In this document: piece after piece, positions 39,944-49,149 of the stretch
Layout of the letters: the number at the start of each line of letters is the position of its first letter
Position numbering within the stretch: the first letter of the stretch is position 1
Assembly: GCA_963731105.1 (NCBI GenBank)
Contig: CAVSUM010000020.1
Span: 1 to 64,000 of the forward strand
Length of the DNA: 64,000 bases
Source of the DNA: RPQJ01 sp963731105
GTDB taxonomy: Bacteria; Pseudomonadota; Gammaproteobacteria; Steroidobacterales; Steroidobacteraceae
Direction of reading: 5' to 3'
Notes under the pieces: generated by a model
The model's input: the letters and a program-made list of their open reading frames with translations, nothing else
Database searches by the model: none
What the model was told of the DNA's origin: nothing
Translations under genes and position numbers: made by a program

Positions 39944-41656
39944 ATGCAGGACTGGAGCTTCGAATTCCTCCGCAGCCAGGTGGTCGGCATCGACTCCGCC
40001 TTCGATACGCCGTTCGGCCGCCGGCTGATGGTCTACTGCGACTTCACCGCCTCGGGCCGCTGCCTGCTGTTCGTCGAGCGCTACCTGCAGACCCTGCAGC
40101 GCAGCTACGCCAACACCCACACCGAAGACGACGTCACGGGCCGCAGCATGAGCCTGCTGCTGCACGAGGCCGAGGCGATGATCAAGCGGGCGGTGAACGC
40201 CGGGCCGCAGGGCCGCATCGTCGCGTGCGGCACCGGCGCGACCGGCGCGATCGACAAGCTGCAGCAGATCCTCGGCGTCGCGTTGCCGCCCGCGACGCGG
40301 CGCGTTCTCGGCGAGGAACTGCGGCAGTTCCTCGGCCACCAGCGCTGCGAGGATTTCCGCGCCTTCCAGCAGTCGCACCAGCCGGTGGTGTTCGTCGGTC
40401 CCTATGAGCATCACAGCAACGAGGTGACCTGGCGGCAGGGCCTCGCGACCGTGGTCGAGGTCAACCTCGCACCCGACGGCGGCGTCGACCTCGCGCACCT
40501 CGAGATGCTGCTGCAGGAGCCGGAGTACCTCGGCCGGCTGCGCATCGGCTCGTTCTCCGCGGCGTCGAACGTCACCGGCATGCGCTCGCCGGTGCGCGAC
40601 ATCGCGCGCCTGCTGCACGCGCACGACGCCTACGCCTGCTTCGACTACGCGGCGAGCGGCCCGTACGTCGACATCGACATGAGCGCGCCGCGCGATCCCG
40701 ACGGCGGCGATCCGTCGCTCGACGCGGTGTTCCTCTCGCCGCACAAGTTCCTCGGCGGCCCCGGCTCGAGCGGCGTGCTGGTGTTCAACGAGCGACTGTA
40801 CTCGCGCGACCTGCCACCGAGCGTGGCGGGCGGCGGCACCGTCGACTACGTCAGCCCGATGGACCAGGACTTCATCGTCGACATCGAGGAGCGTGAGAAG
40901 GCCGGCACGCCCGGTGTGCTGCAGATCCTGAAAGCTGCATTGGCGCTGGAGCTGAAATGCAGTATTGGCGCAGAGCGCATCGAGGCGCGCGAGCAGGAGC
41001 TCGTGTCGCGCGCACTGGCGCGCTGGGGCGCACACCCGCGCATCGAGATCCTCGGCAATCCCGATCCCGCGCGGCGCATCGGCATCGTGTCGTTCAACCT
41101 CGGCGACCCGCGCGGCCGCTACCTGCATCCGAAGTTCGTCACCGTGCTGCTGAACGACCTGTTCGGCATCCAGTCGCGCGCCGGCTGCTCCTGCGCCGGA
41201 CCGTACGGCCACCGCCTGCTCGGCATCGACCAGCCGACCTCCGAGCTGTACCGCGACTGGGTCCGCAAGGGTTTCCAGGGCATCAAGCCCGGCTGGTGCC
41301 GCGTCGGCTTCCACTACGCGATGGACGACGTGGACGCGACGTTCGTGATGGACGCCGTGGAGTTCGTCGCCGAGCACGGCCACCGCTTCCTGCGCCTGTA
41401 CGCGTTCGATGCCGAGACCGGCGCGTGGAGCCATCGCTCCTACCAGGAGCGGCACGCACCGTTTTCGCTCGAGGCTGCACTGGGGGCGACCGGCTGCGAC
41501 GAGACGGCGCTGCCGGCCGAGTCGCGGGCGCGCCTGTTCGCGGACTGCCTGCAGCAGGCCCGGGCCAGCGCCGAGCGGCTGGGCGAGCCGGACCCCGGGA
41601 CTGTGCGCAAGGACACGGAACGGTTCGGCGAACTGCAGTTCTTCAACGTTGTCTGA
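39944..41656 (+). CDS. Class V aminotransferase / cysteine-desulfurase-like PLP enzyme
   Basis: 570 aa, intact and longer than the usual 400. N-terminal YCDFTASGRCLLFVERYL with NTHTEDDVTGR; the PLP lysine lies in LSPHKFLGGPGSSGVLV; FDYAASGPYVDI carries the PLP-stacking Asp; QSRAGCSCAGPYGHRLLG contains a Cys near the position used by desulfurases. A C-terminal extension of about 120 aa follows (from VGFHYAMDD). Substrate not known; a cysteine or selenocysteine lyase-type reaction is possible but unproven. Confidence 0.82.
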   Translation: MQDWSFEFLRSQVVGIDSAFDTPFGRRLMVYCDFTASGRCLLFVERYLQTLQRSYANTHTEDDVTGRSMSLLLHEAEAMIKRAVNAGPQGRIVACGTGATGAIDKLQQILGVALPPATRRVLGEELRQFLGHQRCEDFRAFQQSHQPVVFVGPYEHHSNEVTWRQGLATVVEVNLAPDGGVDLAHLEMLLQEPEYLGRLRIGSFSAASNVTGMRSPVRDIARLLHAHDAYACFDYAASGPYVDIDMSAPRDPDGGDPSLDAVFLSPHKFLGGPGSSGVLVFNERLYSRDLPPSVAGGGTVDYVSPMDQDFIVDIEEREKAGTPGVLQILKAALALELKCSIGAERIEAREQELVSRALARWGAHPRIEILGNPDPARRIGIVSFNLGDPRGRYLHPKFVTVLLNDLFGIQSRAGCSCAGPYGHRLLGIDQPTSELYRDWVRKGFQGIKPGWCRVGFHYAMDDVDATFVMDAVEFVAEHGHRFLRLYAFDAETGAWSHRSYQERHAPFSLEAALGATGCDETALPAESRARLFADCLQQARASAERLGEPDPGTVRKDTERFGELQFFNVV

Positions 41657-41740
41657 CACGCTCCGGTCAACGGGTCGCCGGCGAAAGCGTTGGTGCCCGG
41701 AAATGACCTCGGTGGCACGGCTACCGAAGGGGGAGGAGTG

Positions 41741-43470
41741 ATGCGATTCGACCGACTGCGGCCCTGGGCGGGACTGTGTTGCGCGATCGTGCTCGCCACG
41801 CTCGCGGCGTGTGGTGGCGGCGGGTCGGGTGACGGCTCCAGCGGCGGCTCGTCCGGTGGTGGCTCCACGGGCGGGGGCAGCCCGCCGGCAGCCCCGATCA
41901 GCAAGACCGACGCGTTCCGCTTCCTGAACCAGTCCACCTACGGCGCCACCGAGGCCGAGGTGCAGCGCCTGGTCGCGCTCGGCACGTCGGCGACCGGCTA
42001 CGGCCGCTGGATCGACGAGCAGCTGCAGCAGCCACCCTCGGTGCAGCTGCCGACGGTGCAGGCCGCGCTGCTCAATCTCGCCAACCCGGCGCAGATGATC
42101 GGCCAGCTGAACGTCGACCGGCAGGAGATCTGGTTCCGCAACTCGCTCACCGGTCCGGACCAGCTGCGCCAGCGCGTGGCGTTCGCGCTGTCCGAGATCA
42201 TGGTGGTGTCGCAGCAGAGCACGCTGCAGAACATGCCGTATGCGCTCGCCGACTACTACGACCTGCTGGCGCGCGATGCGTTCGGCGACTTCCGCAAGCT
42301 GCTCGAGGACGTGACGCTGCACCCGGCGATGGGCGTCTACCTCAACATGCTCGGCAACCAGAAGCCCGACGCGACGCGCAACATCCGCCCCGACGAGAAC
42401 TACGCACGCGAGACGCTGCAGCTGTTCACCGTCGGTCTCGTCGAGCTCAACCCCGACGGCATCGGTGCGCAAGGACGCCCAGGGCCAGCCGATCCCGACC
42501 TACGACCAGTCGGTGATCGAAGGCTTCGCCAACGTGTTCACCGGCTGGAACTACTGCGGGTGCCGCGAGCTTCGCGCAGGCCCGCCGCACGCTCGCCAAC
42601 CAGGTGCTGCCGATGCAGGCCTACCCGGAGCAGCACTCGCCGCTCGCCAAGCAGTTGCTGCAGTACCCCGGCGCGGCGAAGCCCAGCCTGCCCGCGGGGC
42701 AAACCGCGCAGCAGGACCTCGCCGACGCACTCGACAACATCTTCAACCACCCGAACGTCGGGCCGTTCATCTCGAAGCAGCTGATCCAGAAGCTCGTCAC
42801 CAGCAACCCGTCGCCGCAGTACGTGGCGCGCGTCACCGCCGTGTTCAACAACGACGGCACGGGCAAGCGCGGCAACCTCGGCGCGGTGGTGAAGGCGATC
42901 CTGCTCGATGCCGAAGCGCGCCCGACGACGCCCGCCGCGACCGACGGCAAGGTGAAGGAGCCGCTGCTGCGCCTGACCCAGCTGTGGCGCGCCTACGACG
43001 CCAAGGCGGCGAACGGCCAGTACCGCGTCGGCAACATCAACGCCGCGTTCGGCCAGGGGCCGCTGCAGTCGCCGTCGGTGTTCAACTTCTTCAGCCCGTT
43101 CTACGCGCCGCCCGGCGAGATCGCCGACCAGGGACTGGTCGCACCCGAGCTGCAGATCGCCACCGAGTACCTCAACACCACGGTGACCAACACCTTCTAC
43201 AACACGATTTTCTTCCGCAACTCGACCTCGGCCAACGTGCCGCCGGAAGGCGTGGTGATCGACATCACGCAGGAAGTGGCACTGGCTGCAGATTCCGAAG
43301 CGCTGGTAAACCGTATTGCAGAGAAGCTGCTTGGCGGCCAGATCTCGCCGACGCTCAAGGCCGAGGCGAAGGCGGCGGTCGAGCGCACCGCAGCCACCAG
43401 CACCGGCCAGCGCGTGGCGGAGGCGATGTACCTCGTCGCCACCTCGCCCGAATACGTCGTGCAGCGTTGA
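41741..43470 (+). CDS. DUF1800 lipoprotein (two frameshifts)
   Basis: About 576 aa. Lipoprotein signal RPWAGLCCAIVLATLAAC with Gly/Ser-rich spacer, then DAFRFLNQSTYGATEAEV, WFRNSLTGPDQLRQRVAFALSEI, RDAFGDFRKLLEDVTLHPAMGVYL and ENYARETLQLFTVGL, all DUF1800 hallmarks. Extra bases near 42471 and 42560 break the frame; repaired sequence reads FTGWNYCGAASF. It pairs with the next gene, DUF1501, as in many proteobacteria and planctomycetes. Likely exported; function not established. Confidence 0.9.
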
Positions 43471-43480
43471 GGAGCCCGCC

Positions 43481-44840
<1,360 letters not shown>

Positions 44841-44843
44841 ACT

Positions 44844-44868
44844 CCCTCTCCCGCTTTGCGGGAGAGGG
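44844..44868. repeat. REP-like palindrome (family A) after DUF1501
   Basis: CCCTCTCCCGC-TTT-GCGGGAGAGGG, perfect 11-bp arms, 3 bp past the DUF1501 stop and 24 bp before the next gene. Possible terminator or attenuator. Confidence 0.88.
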
Positions 44869-44892
44869 TGGGGGAGAGGGCAGGAGCGAGCA

Positions 44893-45162
44893 ATGGCCAC
44901 CGGTTGGGCCGGCGACGGCGCCGTGCAGAAGCAGATCGACGACAGCATCGACGACGCGATCAAGCGCGCCCAGGCGCAATTGCCCGCGGGGCCGAGCCTC
45001 GAGCACTGCGAGGAGTGCGGCGAGTCGATTCCCGAGGCGCGGCGGCAGGCGCTCCCGGGCGTGCGGCTGTGCGTGGCGTGCCAGGCCGAGCGAGACCGCG
45101 AGCAGGCCGCGGCCGCAGGCCCTTACAACCGCCGCGGCAGCAAGGACAGCCAGCTGCGCTGA
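44893..45162 (+). CDS. DksA/TraR-type C4 zinc-finger protein
   Basis: 89 aa. Cys motif CEECGESIPEARRQALPGVRLCVACQ (CxxC-x17-CxxC) preceded by a short helical N-terminus (VQKQIDDSIDDAIKRAQ). Size and motif match YbiI-like small members of the DksA/TraR family that act at the RNA polymerase secondary channel. The stop is directly followed by the convergent vapC stop. Confidence 0.9.
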   Translation: MATGWAGDGAVQKQIDDSIDDAIKRAQAQLPAGPSLEHCEECGESIPEARRQALPGVRLCVACQAERDREQAAAAGPYNRRGSKDSQLR

Positions 45163-45564
45163 TCAGGCTTTCAGCAGCTCGAAGCCCGTCAGCTTCGCCG
45201 CTTTGCGGTCGAAGGTGACGGTGTACTCGCAGCCGGCGGCGACGTTCGTCCGCGCGACCAGGCAGTCGACCAGGCCCGCTGCCGACGTCGCGAAGTCGGC
45301 GACCGCGGAGCGAACGTCCGCGGCGGACTCGATCTCGAGTTCGGCCACGTTGAGAAGAGACCGGAGAGCGGTCGCAATCTGCGAACGGTCGTAGAGATAG
45401 AGCCGCCTAAGAGCCCAAGCGGTCTCGACGACGACGACCAGCGAAACGAATCCTGGATTATCGGGTGAGCAATGCGTCGCGATGAATCGCTCGGCCGCAC
45501 GCACCTGCGCGTCGTCGTCGCGGACGAGCAGGCGAAGGAGGACGTTGGTATCAACCCCAATCAT
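45163..45564 (-). CDS. vapC: PIN-domain toxin VapC
   Basis: About 133 aa. Start MIGVDTNVLLRLLVRDD has the first catalytic Asp; Glu in VVVVETAWALRRLY; Asp in VDCLVARTNVAAGCEYTVTFDRKAAKL; a typical PIN RNase with four acidic residues. Upstream abrB-type antitoxin overlaps by 14 bp. It probably cleaves tRNA or rRNA when free of antitoxin. The start at 45564 is favoured over 45582, since homology begins there. Confidence 0.88.
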   Translation of the reverse strand: MIGVDTNVLLRLLVRDDDAQVRAAERFIATHCSPDNPGFVSLVVVVETAWALRRLYLYDRSQIATALRSLLNVAELEIESAADVRSAVADFATSAAGLVDCLVARTNVAAGCEYTVTFDRKAAKLTGFELLKA

Positions 45565-45811
45565 GGCCGAGTGCGTCCGCAACCGCGCCCCGCGCGATGG
45601 CCTCTTCGATCTCCTCGAGCGTTGCCTTGCGTTTCGGTGGCGGAAGAACTCCCTTCAGAGATGAGATGCTCTTGTTGATGGCGCGGAGTCTTGCGGTGCC
45701 GTCGTCCTCGACGATGAAAAGCACCCGGTCACCGGCTTTGAGGTTGAGCCTGACTCGCACGGCCTTGGGCACGGTAATCTGTCCCTTGCTGGTCATCCTG
45801 GCTTCGCTCAT
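45551..45811 (-). CDS. vapB: AbrB/SpoVT-fold antitoxin VapB
   Basis: 86 aa. MSEARMTSKGQITVPKAVRVRLNLKAGDRVLFI is the swapped-hairpin AbrB DNA-binding domain; the C-terminal LPPPKRKATLEEIEEAIARGAV binds the PIN toxin. The operon has a short inverted repeat 24 bp upstream (45835-45852). Confidence 0.9.
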   Translation of the reverse strand: MSEARMTSKGQITVPKAVRVRLNLKAGDRVLFIVEDDGTARLRAINKSISSLKGVLPPPKRKATLEEIEEAIARGAVADALGHDWG

Positions 45812-45834
45812 GGCGCCTTACCTAGTGGGCTGTT

Positions 45835-45852
45835 CCTTACTTTAGTGTAAGG
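45835..45852 (-). promoter_or_regulatory. Candidate VapB operator
   Basis: CCTTAC-TTTAGT-GTAAGG inverted repeat 24 bp upstream of the vapB start, with a second CCTTAC half-site at 45817-45822. This fits autoregulation by an AbrB-fold antitoxin. Confidence 0.55.
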
Positions 45853-46043
45853 CAGCCAAGATCCGGGCGCTGTCCTGCCTGGATCCTGCATCGCGGAGCA
45901 CGGGGCGGCACGCTGCTAATTGCGCGGATTCATTGAGAAATGGGCCATGTCGACCGCCGCGGCATCCTTGACGGAGGTCGGCCCCTCGGGTCTAATTCCC
46001 GCCCTTCCAATGGCCCCGCCGTCCGGCCGGGCACGCCTACCGT

Positions 46044-46119
46044 GGCCAGGTAGCTCAGTTGGTAGAGCAGCGGATTGAAAATCCGCGTGTCGATGGTTCG
46101 ATTCCGTCCCTGGCCACCA
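46044..46119 (+). tRNA. tRNA-Phe (anticodon GAA)
   Basis: 76 nt with encoded CCA. Acceptor stem GGCCAGG/CCTGGCC, D arm GCTC...GAGC, anticodon stem GCGGA/TCCGC with loop TTGAAAA (anticodon GAA), T arm GATGG-TTCGATT-CCGTC. It lies just left of a cluster of TA modules, a common anchor for islands. Confidence 0.97.
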
Positions 46120-46419
46120 CTTCCAACTCGATGATTCGCATGCGGTTTCGGGTATCACCCGCGGACTAATTGGGGCCATTGATGGCCGACCTGCGGACTA
46201 TCGGGAAGTGGGTGGGTGGTTCGACTCCTGGGCGGGGCGGGGGCCCGGGAAACTGGCGATCTGGGAACCTGGGGAGCTGGCGACGCAATGAAACCGGCTC
46301 GACCCCCGGGCGGCCCCGGTGTCCAGTTCGGCATGGGCTCGGTCGGGCAGCACGGTTCGGCCGGCCCGCCGAAAACTCGTACCTGGCCTTCGACTTGCTC
46401 TCGCCGAACCGTAGCAAAT
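46120..46419. other. Non-coding G-rich spacer right of tRNA-Phe
   Basis: About 300 bp without a believable gene. It holds G-rich runs (GGGCGGGGCGGGGGCCCGGG around 46230) and the short motif GCGGACTATCGGGAAGT near 46192, which recurs with one change at about 55514. No integrase or attachment-site duplicate could be recognised. Confidence 0.5.
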
Positions 46420-46447
46420 TTGACTGTATACGGCAGAGCCGTATAAT
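46420..46447 (+). promoter_or_regulatory. Promoter plus operator of a leaderless higBA operon
   Basis: -35 TTGACT (46420-46425), 16-bp spacer and -10 TATAAT (46442-46447). The inverted repeat TATACGGC-AGA-GCCGTATA (46427-46445) spans the spacer and overlaps the -10. The toxin ATG is at 46454, 7 bp after the -10, so transcripts should begin at or next to the start codon. Confidence 0.85.
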
Positions 46448-46453
46448 TGCCCG

Positions 46454-46774
46454 ATGTTCAGTTTCATCGAGACGCGGCTGTTTACCAAGCTCGTGCTCGA
46501 GTACCTGAGCGATCAGGAGTACGGCTCACTGCAGCAGGCTCTGATTAAGGATCCCGACGCGGGCCCAGTGATACCGGGCTCAGGCGGGGTACGAAAGCTC
46601 AGATGGGCTGCGCCGGGCCGAGGTAAGCGCGGTGGCTATCGGATCATTTACTACGTCAAGAGGGCCAAAGGCGTGATCTGGCTGCTGACGATGTACCCAA
46701 AGAACGTTGCGGAGAACATTCCCGCGGTGGTGCTCAGGCGAATTCGCCAGGAAGTGGATGATGGCCAAGGCTAA
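46454..46774 (+). CDS. higB: HigB-type toxin (RelE superfamily)
   Basis: 106 aa: MFSFIETRLFTKLVLEYLSDQEYGSLQQAL...DAGPVIPGSGGVRKLRWAAPGRGKRGGYRIIYYV...LLTMYPKNVAENIP. This is the HigB-2/YgjN-like subgroup in which the toxin gene is first. It overlaps higA by 14-17 bp. The Arg/Lys-rich loop expected for ribosome-bound mRNA cleavage is present. Confidence 0.9.
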   Translation: MFSFIETRLFTKLVLEYLSDQEYGSLQQALIKDPDAGPVIPGSGGVRKLRWAAPGRGKRGGYRIIYYVKRAKGVIWLLTMYPKNVAENIPAVVLRRIRQEVDDGQG

Positions 46775-47033
46775 GCGAAATATCGGGCAAGAGATTCTGG
46801 ACGGCTTGCGCGAACTCAAGGGCGGCGAGTACGGCCGCGTAATCAACGTTCCGGACGTCGTCGGTATTCGAGAGAAGACTGGCTTGTCGCAGGCGCGCTT
46901 TGCGGCGCTCCTCGGTGTCTCGGTGCGCACTCTGCAGGACTGGGAGCAGGGTCGCCGCGCTCCGTCGGGTGCAGCCCGTACACTGCTCATGGTTGCAGAT
47001 CGCAATCCCCGCGCGCTGCTTGACGTCGCCTGA
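46761..47033 (+). CDS. higA: HigA-type antitoxin
   Basis: About 90 aa with HTH: IREKTGLSQARFAALLGVSVRTLQDWEQGRRAPSGAARTLL. N-terminal toxin-binding segment MAKAKRNIGQEILDGLRELKGGEYG. ATG 46758 or 46761 are both possible. It should bind the palindrome at 46427-46445 to autorepress. Confidence 0.9.
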   Translation: MAKAKRNIGQEILDGLRELKGGEYGRVINVPDVVGIREKTGLSQARFAALLGVSVRTLQDWEQGRRAPSGAARTLLMVADRNPRALLDVA

Positions 47034-47060
47034 GCAACCAAGGATCGAAGTCGACGGCTC

Positions 47061-47141
47061 GGTGGCACCAAGCGCCGCCAGCAGGCGGACATCGAGCGGG
47101 CCAAGGCATTGCACGCCGAGTACAAGAAGCGAAAGAGGTAA
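47061..47141 (+). pseudogene. 3' remnant of a RelE/HigB-type (addiction module killer) toxin
   Basis: 27 codons reading GGTKRRQQADIERAKALHAEYKKRKR then a stop. This is the basic C-terminal helix of the RelE-family killer proteins (GGDK-x-x-Q-x-x-DI-x-x-AK). The rest of the gene is absent. The intact antitoxin starts 5 bp later, so the toxin of this operon has been lost. Confidence 0.7.
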
Positions 47142-47146
47142 GGAGC

Positions 47147-47479
47147 ATGGCACTCACTCGCGATTTCAAGAAAACCGTCGTCGCTCGAGTCGAGCGCGAC
47201 CCCGCGTTTGCCAAGGCGCTCCTGGATGAGGCGGCAACACTATTCCTGAGTGGCGAGCCTGAGACGGCGCGTCTCATTCTGCGCGATCTTGTGAACGCGA
47301 CCTTGGGGTTCGAACAGCTGGCCAAGCTCACGGATACTCCGAGCAAGAGCCTTCACCGAATGCTGTCGCCCAAGGGCAATCCGATCATGGATAACCTGGC
47401 CGCGATCTTCGGCGCCCTAAGGAAGCGTCTCAAGGTGGGCATCAAGGCTCATACGGTCGATTTGCGGAAAATGGCGTAG
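47147..47479 (+). CDS. XRE-type antitoxin of a decayed relBE/higBA module
   Basis: 110 aa: MALTRDFKKTVVARVERDPAFAKALLDEAATLFLSGEPETARLILRDLVNATLGFEQLAKLTDTPSKSLHRMLSPKGNPIMDNLAAIFGAL. This is the helix-turn-helix antidote partner of the killer-protein family. The toxin is reduced to a remnant upstream. Confidence 0.85.
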   Translation: MALTRDFKKTVVARVERDPAFAKALLDEAATLFLSGEPETARLILRDLVNATLGFEQLAKLTDTPSKSLHRMLSPKGNPIMDNLAAIFGALRKRLKVGIKAHTVDLRKMA

Positions 47480-47486
47480 CACGACC

Positions 47487-47837
47487 GTGGCGCTATCGGA
47501 GTTTGAGCTGGCGCGGGTACAGCGGGCCATGGATGCCTTGATGCAGCTGCGCCGGCCTCCGCCGGATGTTCGTCAGAAGCTGGACCTCGGCTTCCGCGTC
47601 ACGGGGCAAAGCGTTGAGATTTTCGAGATCCGCCCCGCCTGGCGCGGACCGGCCGACGAGAAACACGAAGAGGCCGTGGCGAAGGCAACCTACGTGAGGA
47701 CCCGCGGCGTCTGGCGAGTGTTCTGGCAACGTCGCGATCTGAAGTGGCACGGCTATGAGCCCAGACCTGAGGTGAACTCGATCGATGAGTTCGCTTCACT
47801 GGTGGCGGCGGATACGCATGCCTGCTTCTTCGGGTGA
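47487..47837 (+). CDS. DUF3024 protein
   Basis: 116 aa: MALSEFELARVQRAMDALMQLRRPPPDVRQKLDLGFRVTGQSVEIFEIRPAW...VAKATYVRTRGVWRVFWQRRDLKWHGYEP...CFFG. These blocks fit DUF3024 along its whole length. Function unknown; it starts 7 bp after the antitoxin stop, so it may share its transcript. Confidence 0.85.
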   Translation: MALSEFELARVQRAMDALMQLRRPPPDVRQKLDLGFRVTGQSVEIFEIRPAWRGPADEKHEEAVAKATYVRTRGVWRVFWQRRDLKWHGYEPRPEVNSIDEFASLVAADTHACFFG

Positions 47838-47959
47838 GCGGAAGAAGCCTGTGGTCGATCACCGCCGCTGGGGTTCGGAGTAGGCTCGGTTGGACAGGGC
47901 GGTTTGGTCGCTCCCGCGGAAACTCGTTCCCAATCTTCGGCCTACTCGGCATCAGAGTG

Positions 47960-48007
47960 TTGCATTTCAGGCCATCGCCCCTAAAATGACCAAGTAAGTG
48001 GTCATTT
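47960..48007 (+). promoter_or_regulatory. Promoter and operator of phd-vapC
   Basis: -35-like TTGCAT (47960-47965) and -10-like TAAAAT (47982-47987), 16 bp apart. The perfect inverted repeat AAATGACCA-AGTAAG-TGGTCATTT (47984-48007) overlaps the -10, suited to Phd autorepression. Confidence 0.75.
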
Positions 48008-48021
48008 GTGTGAATGCAGTC

Positions 48022-48264
48022 ATGTCGCAAATCAATCTTGCTGAAGCCAAGGCGCGCTTGAGCGAATTGGTCGATCGCGCTGCGGCCGGGGAGCGCATTG
48101 TCATCACCAAGCGTGGTAAGCCCGTCCTCGAGATGGTGAAGCCGCGATCGCCGCCACAGCGTATCGACCCTAAGGCCCTGCGCAGATTAACCGCCGGGCT
48201 GCCGCGGCAGAAGCAGGGTGCGGCCGAGGCACTGCGCGAGTTGCGCGACCAGGCACGCTACTGA
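48022..48264 (+). CDS. Phd/YefM-family antitoxin
   Basis: 80 aa starting MSQINLAEAKARLSELVDRAAAGERIVITKRGKPVLEMV, the Phd/YefM DNA-binding domain. The C-terminal part (LPRQKQGAAEALRELRDQARY) is the toxin-binding tail. The in-frame GTG at 47998 would start inside the operator and is rejected. The stop overlaps the vapC start by one base. Confidence 0.92.
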   Translation: MSQINLAEAKARLSELVDRAAAGERIVITKRGKPVLEMVKPRSPPQRIDPKALRRLTAGLPRQKQGAAEALRELRDQARY

Positions 48265-48692
48265 TGCAGTACGTCGATACCAGCCTGCTGGTTGCCGCGC
48301 TGCTCAACGAGAAGGGCACGGCGGTGGCACAGCGCTGGCTCGGCGACCAGCCCGCCGGCGAACTCGCTGTCAGCGACTGGGTGATCACCGAGTTTTCCGC
48401 GGCGCTGTCGATGAAGTTGCGCACTGGAGATTTGGAGCCGCCGCAACGCAACGAGGTTCTGGCGTTCTTCACCCGGCTGACGGAGGCCTCCTTTCATGTG
48501 CTGCCCGTGTCGCGCCAGGACTTCCAGACCGCGGCACGCTTCGCTGACCAGTACTCGACCGGTCTTCGTGCCGGCGATGCTCTGCACCTCGCCATTGCCT
48601 CACATCATGGCGCCAGTCTGTACACGCTGGACAAACGTCTCGTCGAGATAGGCCAGGCGCTTGGAGTCGATGCGGCGTTGGTTGGAGGCTGA
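48264..48692 (+). CDS. vapC: PIN-domain toxin VapC
   Basis: 142 aa. MQYVDTSLLVAALLNE has the first active Asp; SDWVITEFSAAL gives the Glu; STGLRAGDALHLAIASHHGASLYTLDKRL gives the C-terminal Asp residues. Intact and directly coupled to the Phd-like antitoxin. Confidence 0.93.
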   Translation: MQYVDTSLLVAALLNEKGTAVAQRWLGDQPAGELAVSDWVITEFSAALSMKLRTGDLEPPQRNEVLAFFTRLTEASFHVLPVSRQDFQTAARFADQYSTGLRAGDALHLAIASHHGASLYTLDKRLVEIGQALGVDAALVGG

Positions 48693-48758
48693 GCGTCCGA
48701 CGTCCCCCCACTCTCGAGTAGTCGAGCTGTATAGAGCCTGACGCCCCGCCTGACGCCT

Positions 48759-49049
48759 TCAGGCCGCCCTATTCGATGCGGACATTCGCTGGACCCGCGG
48801 TGGGCGTTTGCGCGCATGCCAGAGGTCGTGGTTCGTCTGCATGTTTAGCCACATCTCGGCGCTGGTTCCAAGTGCCCCCTCGAGGCGCAGCGCCATCGAT
48901 GCGCTGACGCCGGCACGGCCGTTCAGCAGCGCGGACAGAGCCTGCCGGGTAACGCCGAGGCGCTTGGCGACCTCACCGATCGAAACTCCCTCGGGGAGAT
49001 ACTCGCGGAGGACCTCGCCGGGGTGCGCAGGGTTGTGCATGTTGCTCAT
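48759..49049 (-). CDS. HigA-type antitoxin (toxin decayed)
   Basis: 96 aa: MSNMHNPAHPGEVLREYLPEGVSIGEVAKRLGVTRQALSALLNGRAGVSASMALRLEGALGTSAEMWLNMQTNHDLWHARKR. A standard HigA. The upstream toxin position holds only a short 3' fragment (49062-49094). Confidence 0.92.
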   Translation of the reverse strand: MSNMHNPAHPGEVLREYLPEGVSIGEVAKRLGVTRQALSALLNGRAGVSASMALRLEGALGTSAEMWLNMQTNHDLWHARKRPPRVQRMSASNRAA

Positions 49050-49061
49050 GGAAGTTGCTTG

Positions 49062-49094
49062 TCAGTGGTAGTCGAGCTGCGCGATGAACCGGGA
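49062..49094 (-). pseudogene. 3' remnant of a HigB toxin
   Basis: The minus strand reads SRFIAQLDYH then TGA, 12 bp upstream of higA, matching the usual HigB end (...VDYH). Nothing recognisable as toxin lies before it; instead there is the end of a lytic-transglycosylase-like gene on the other strand. Confidence 0.5.
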
Positions 49095-49104
49095 CCTGCA
49101 CGGC

Positions 49105-49149
49105 GCGTGCATCGAAAATTACCAGAGCATCCTCAGCGTGCTTGCGTGA
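49105..49149 (+). pseudogene. 3' remnant of a lytic transglycosylase paralogue
   Basis: Reads GACIENYQSILSVLA then stop, closely matching the end of the transglycosylase at 59.3 kb (WYIEKYQSILGVFE), also at DNA level over about 40 nt. It overlaps the tail of the convergent hydrolase gene. Confidence 0.6.

Noticed and set aside
39923..42472. 849-codon open frame on the minus strand
   Set aside because: Antisense of the class V aminotransferase and DUF1800 genes, both of which have clear family motifs.
42465..42560. Programmed frameshift in DUF1800
   Set aside because: No slippery heptamer or shared context with other shifts; extra-base pattern matches the sequencing-type errors seen across the window.
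45970..46010. Possible degenerate tRNA 3' half (CCTCGGGTCTAATTCCCGCCCTTCCA)
   Set aside because: A T-arm-like fragment only; loop lacks TTCRA and no acceptor or anticodon arms can be paired.
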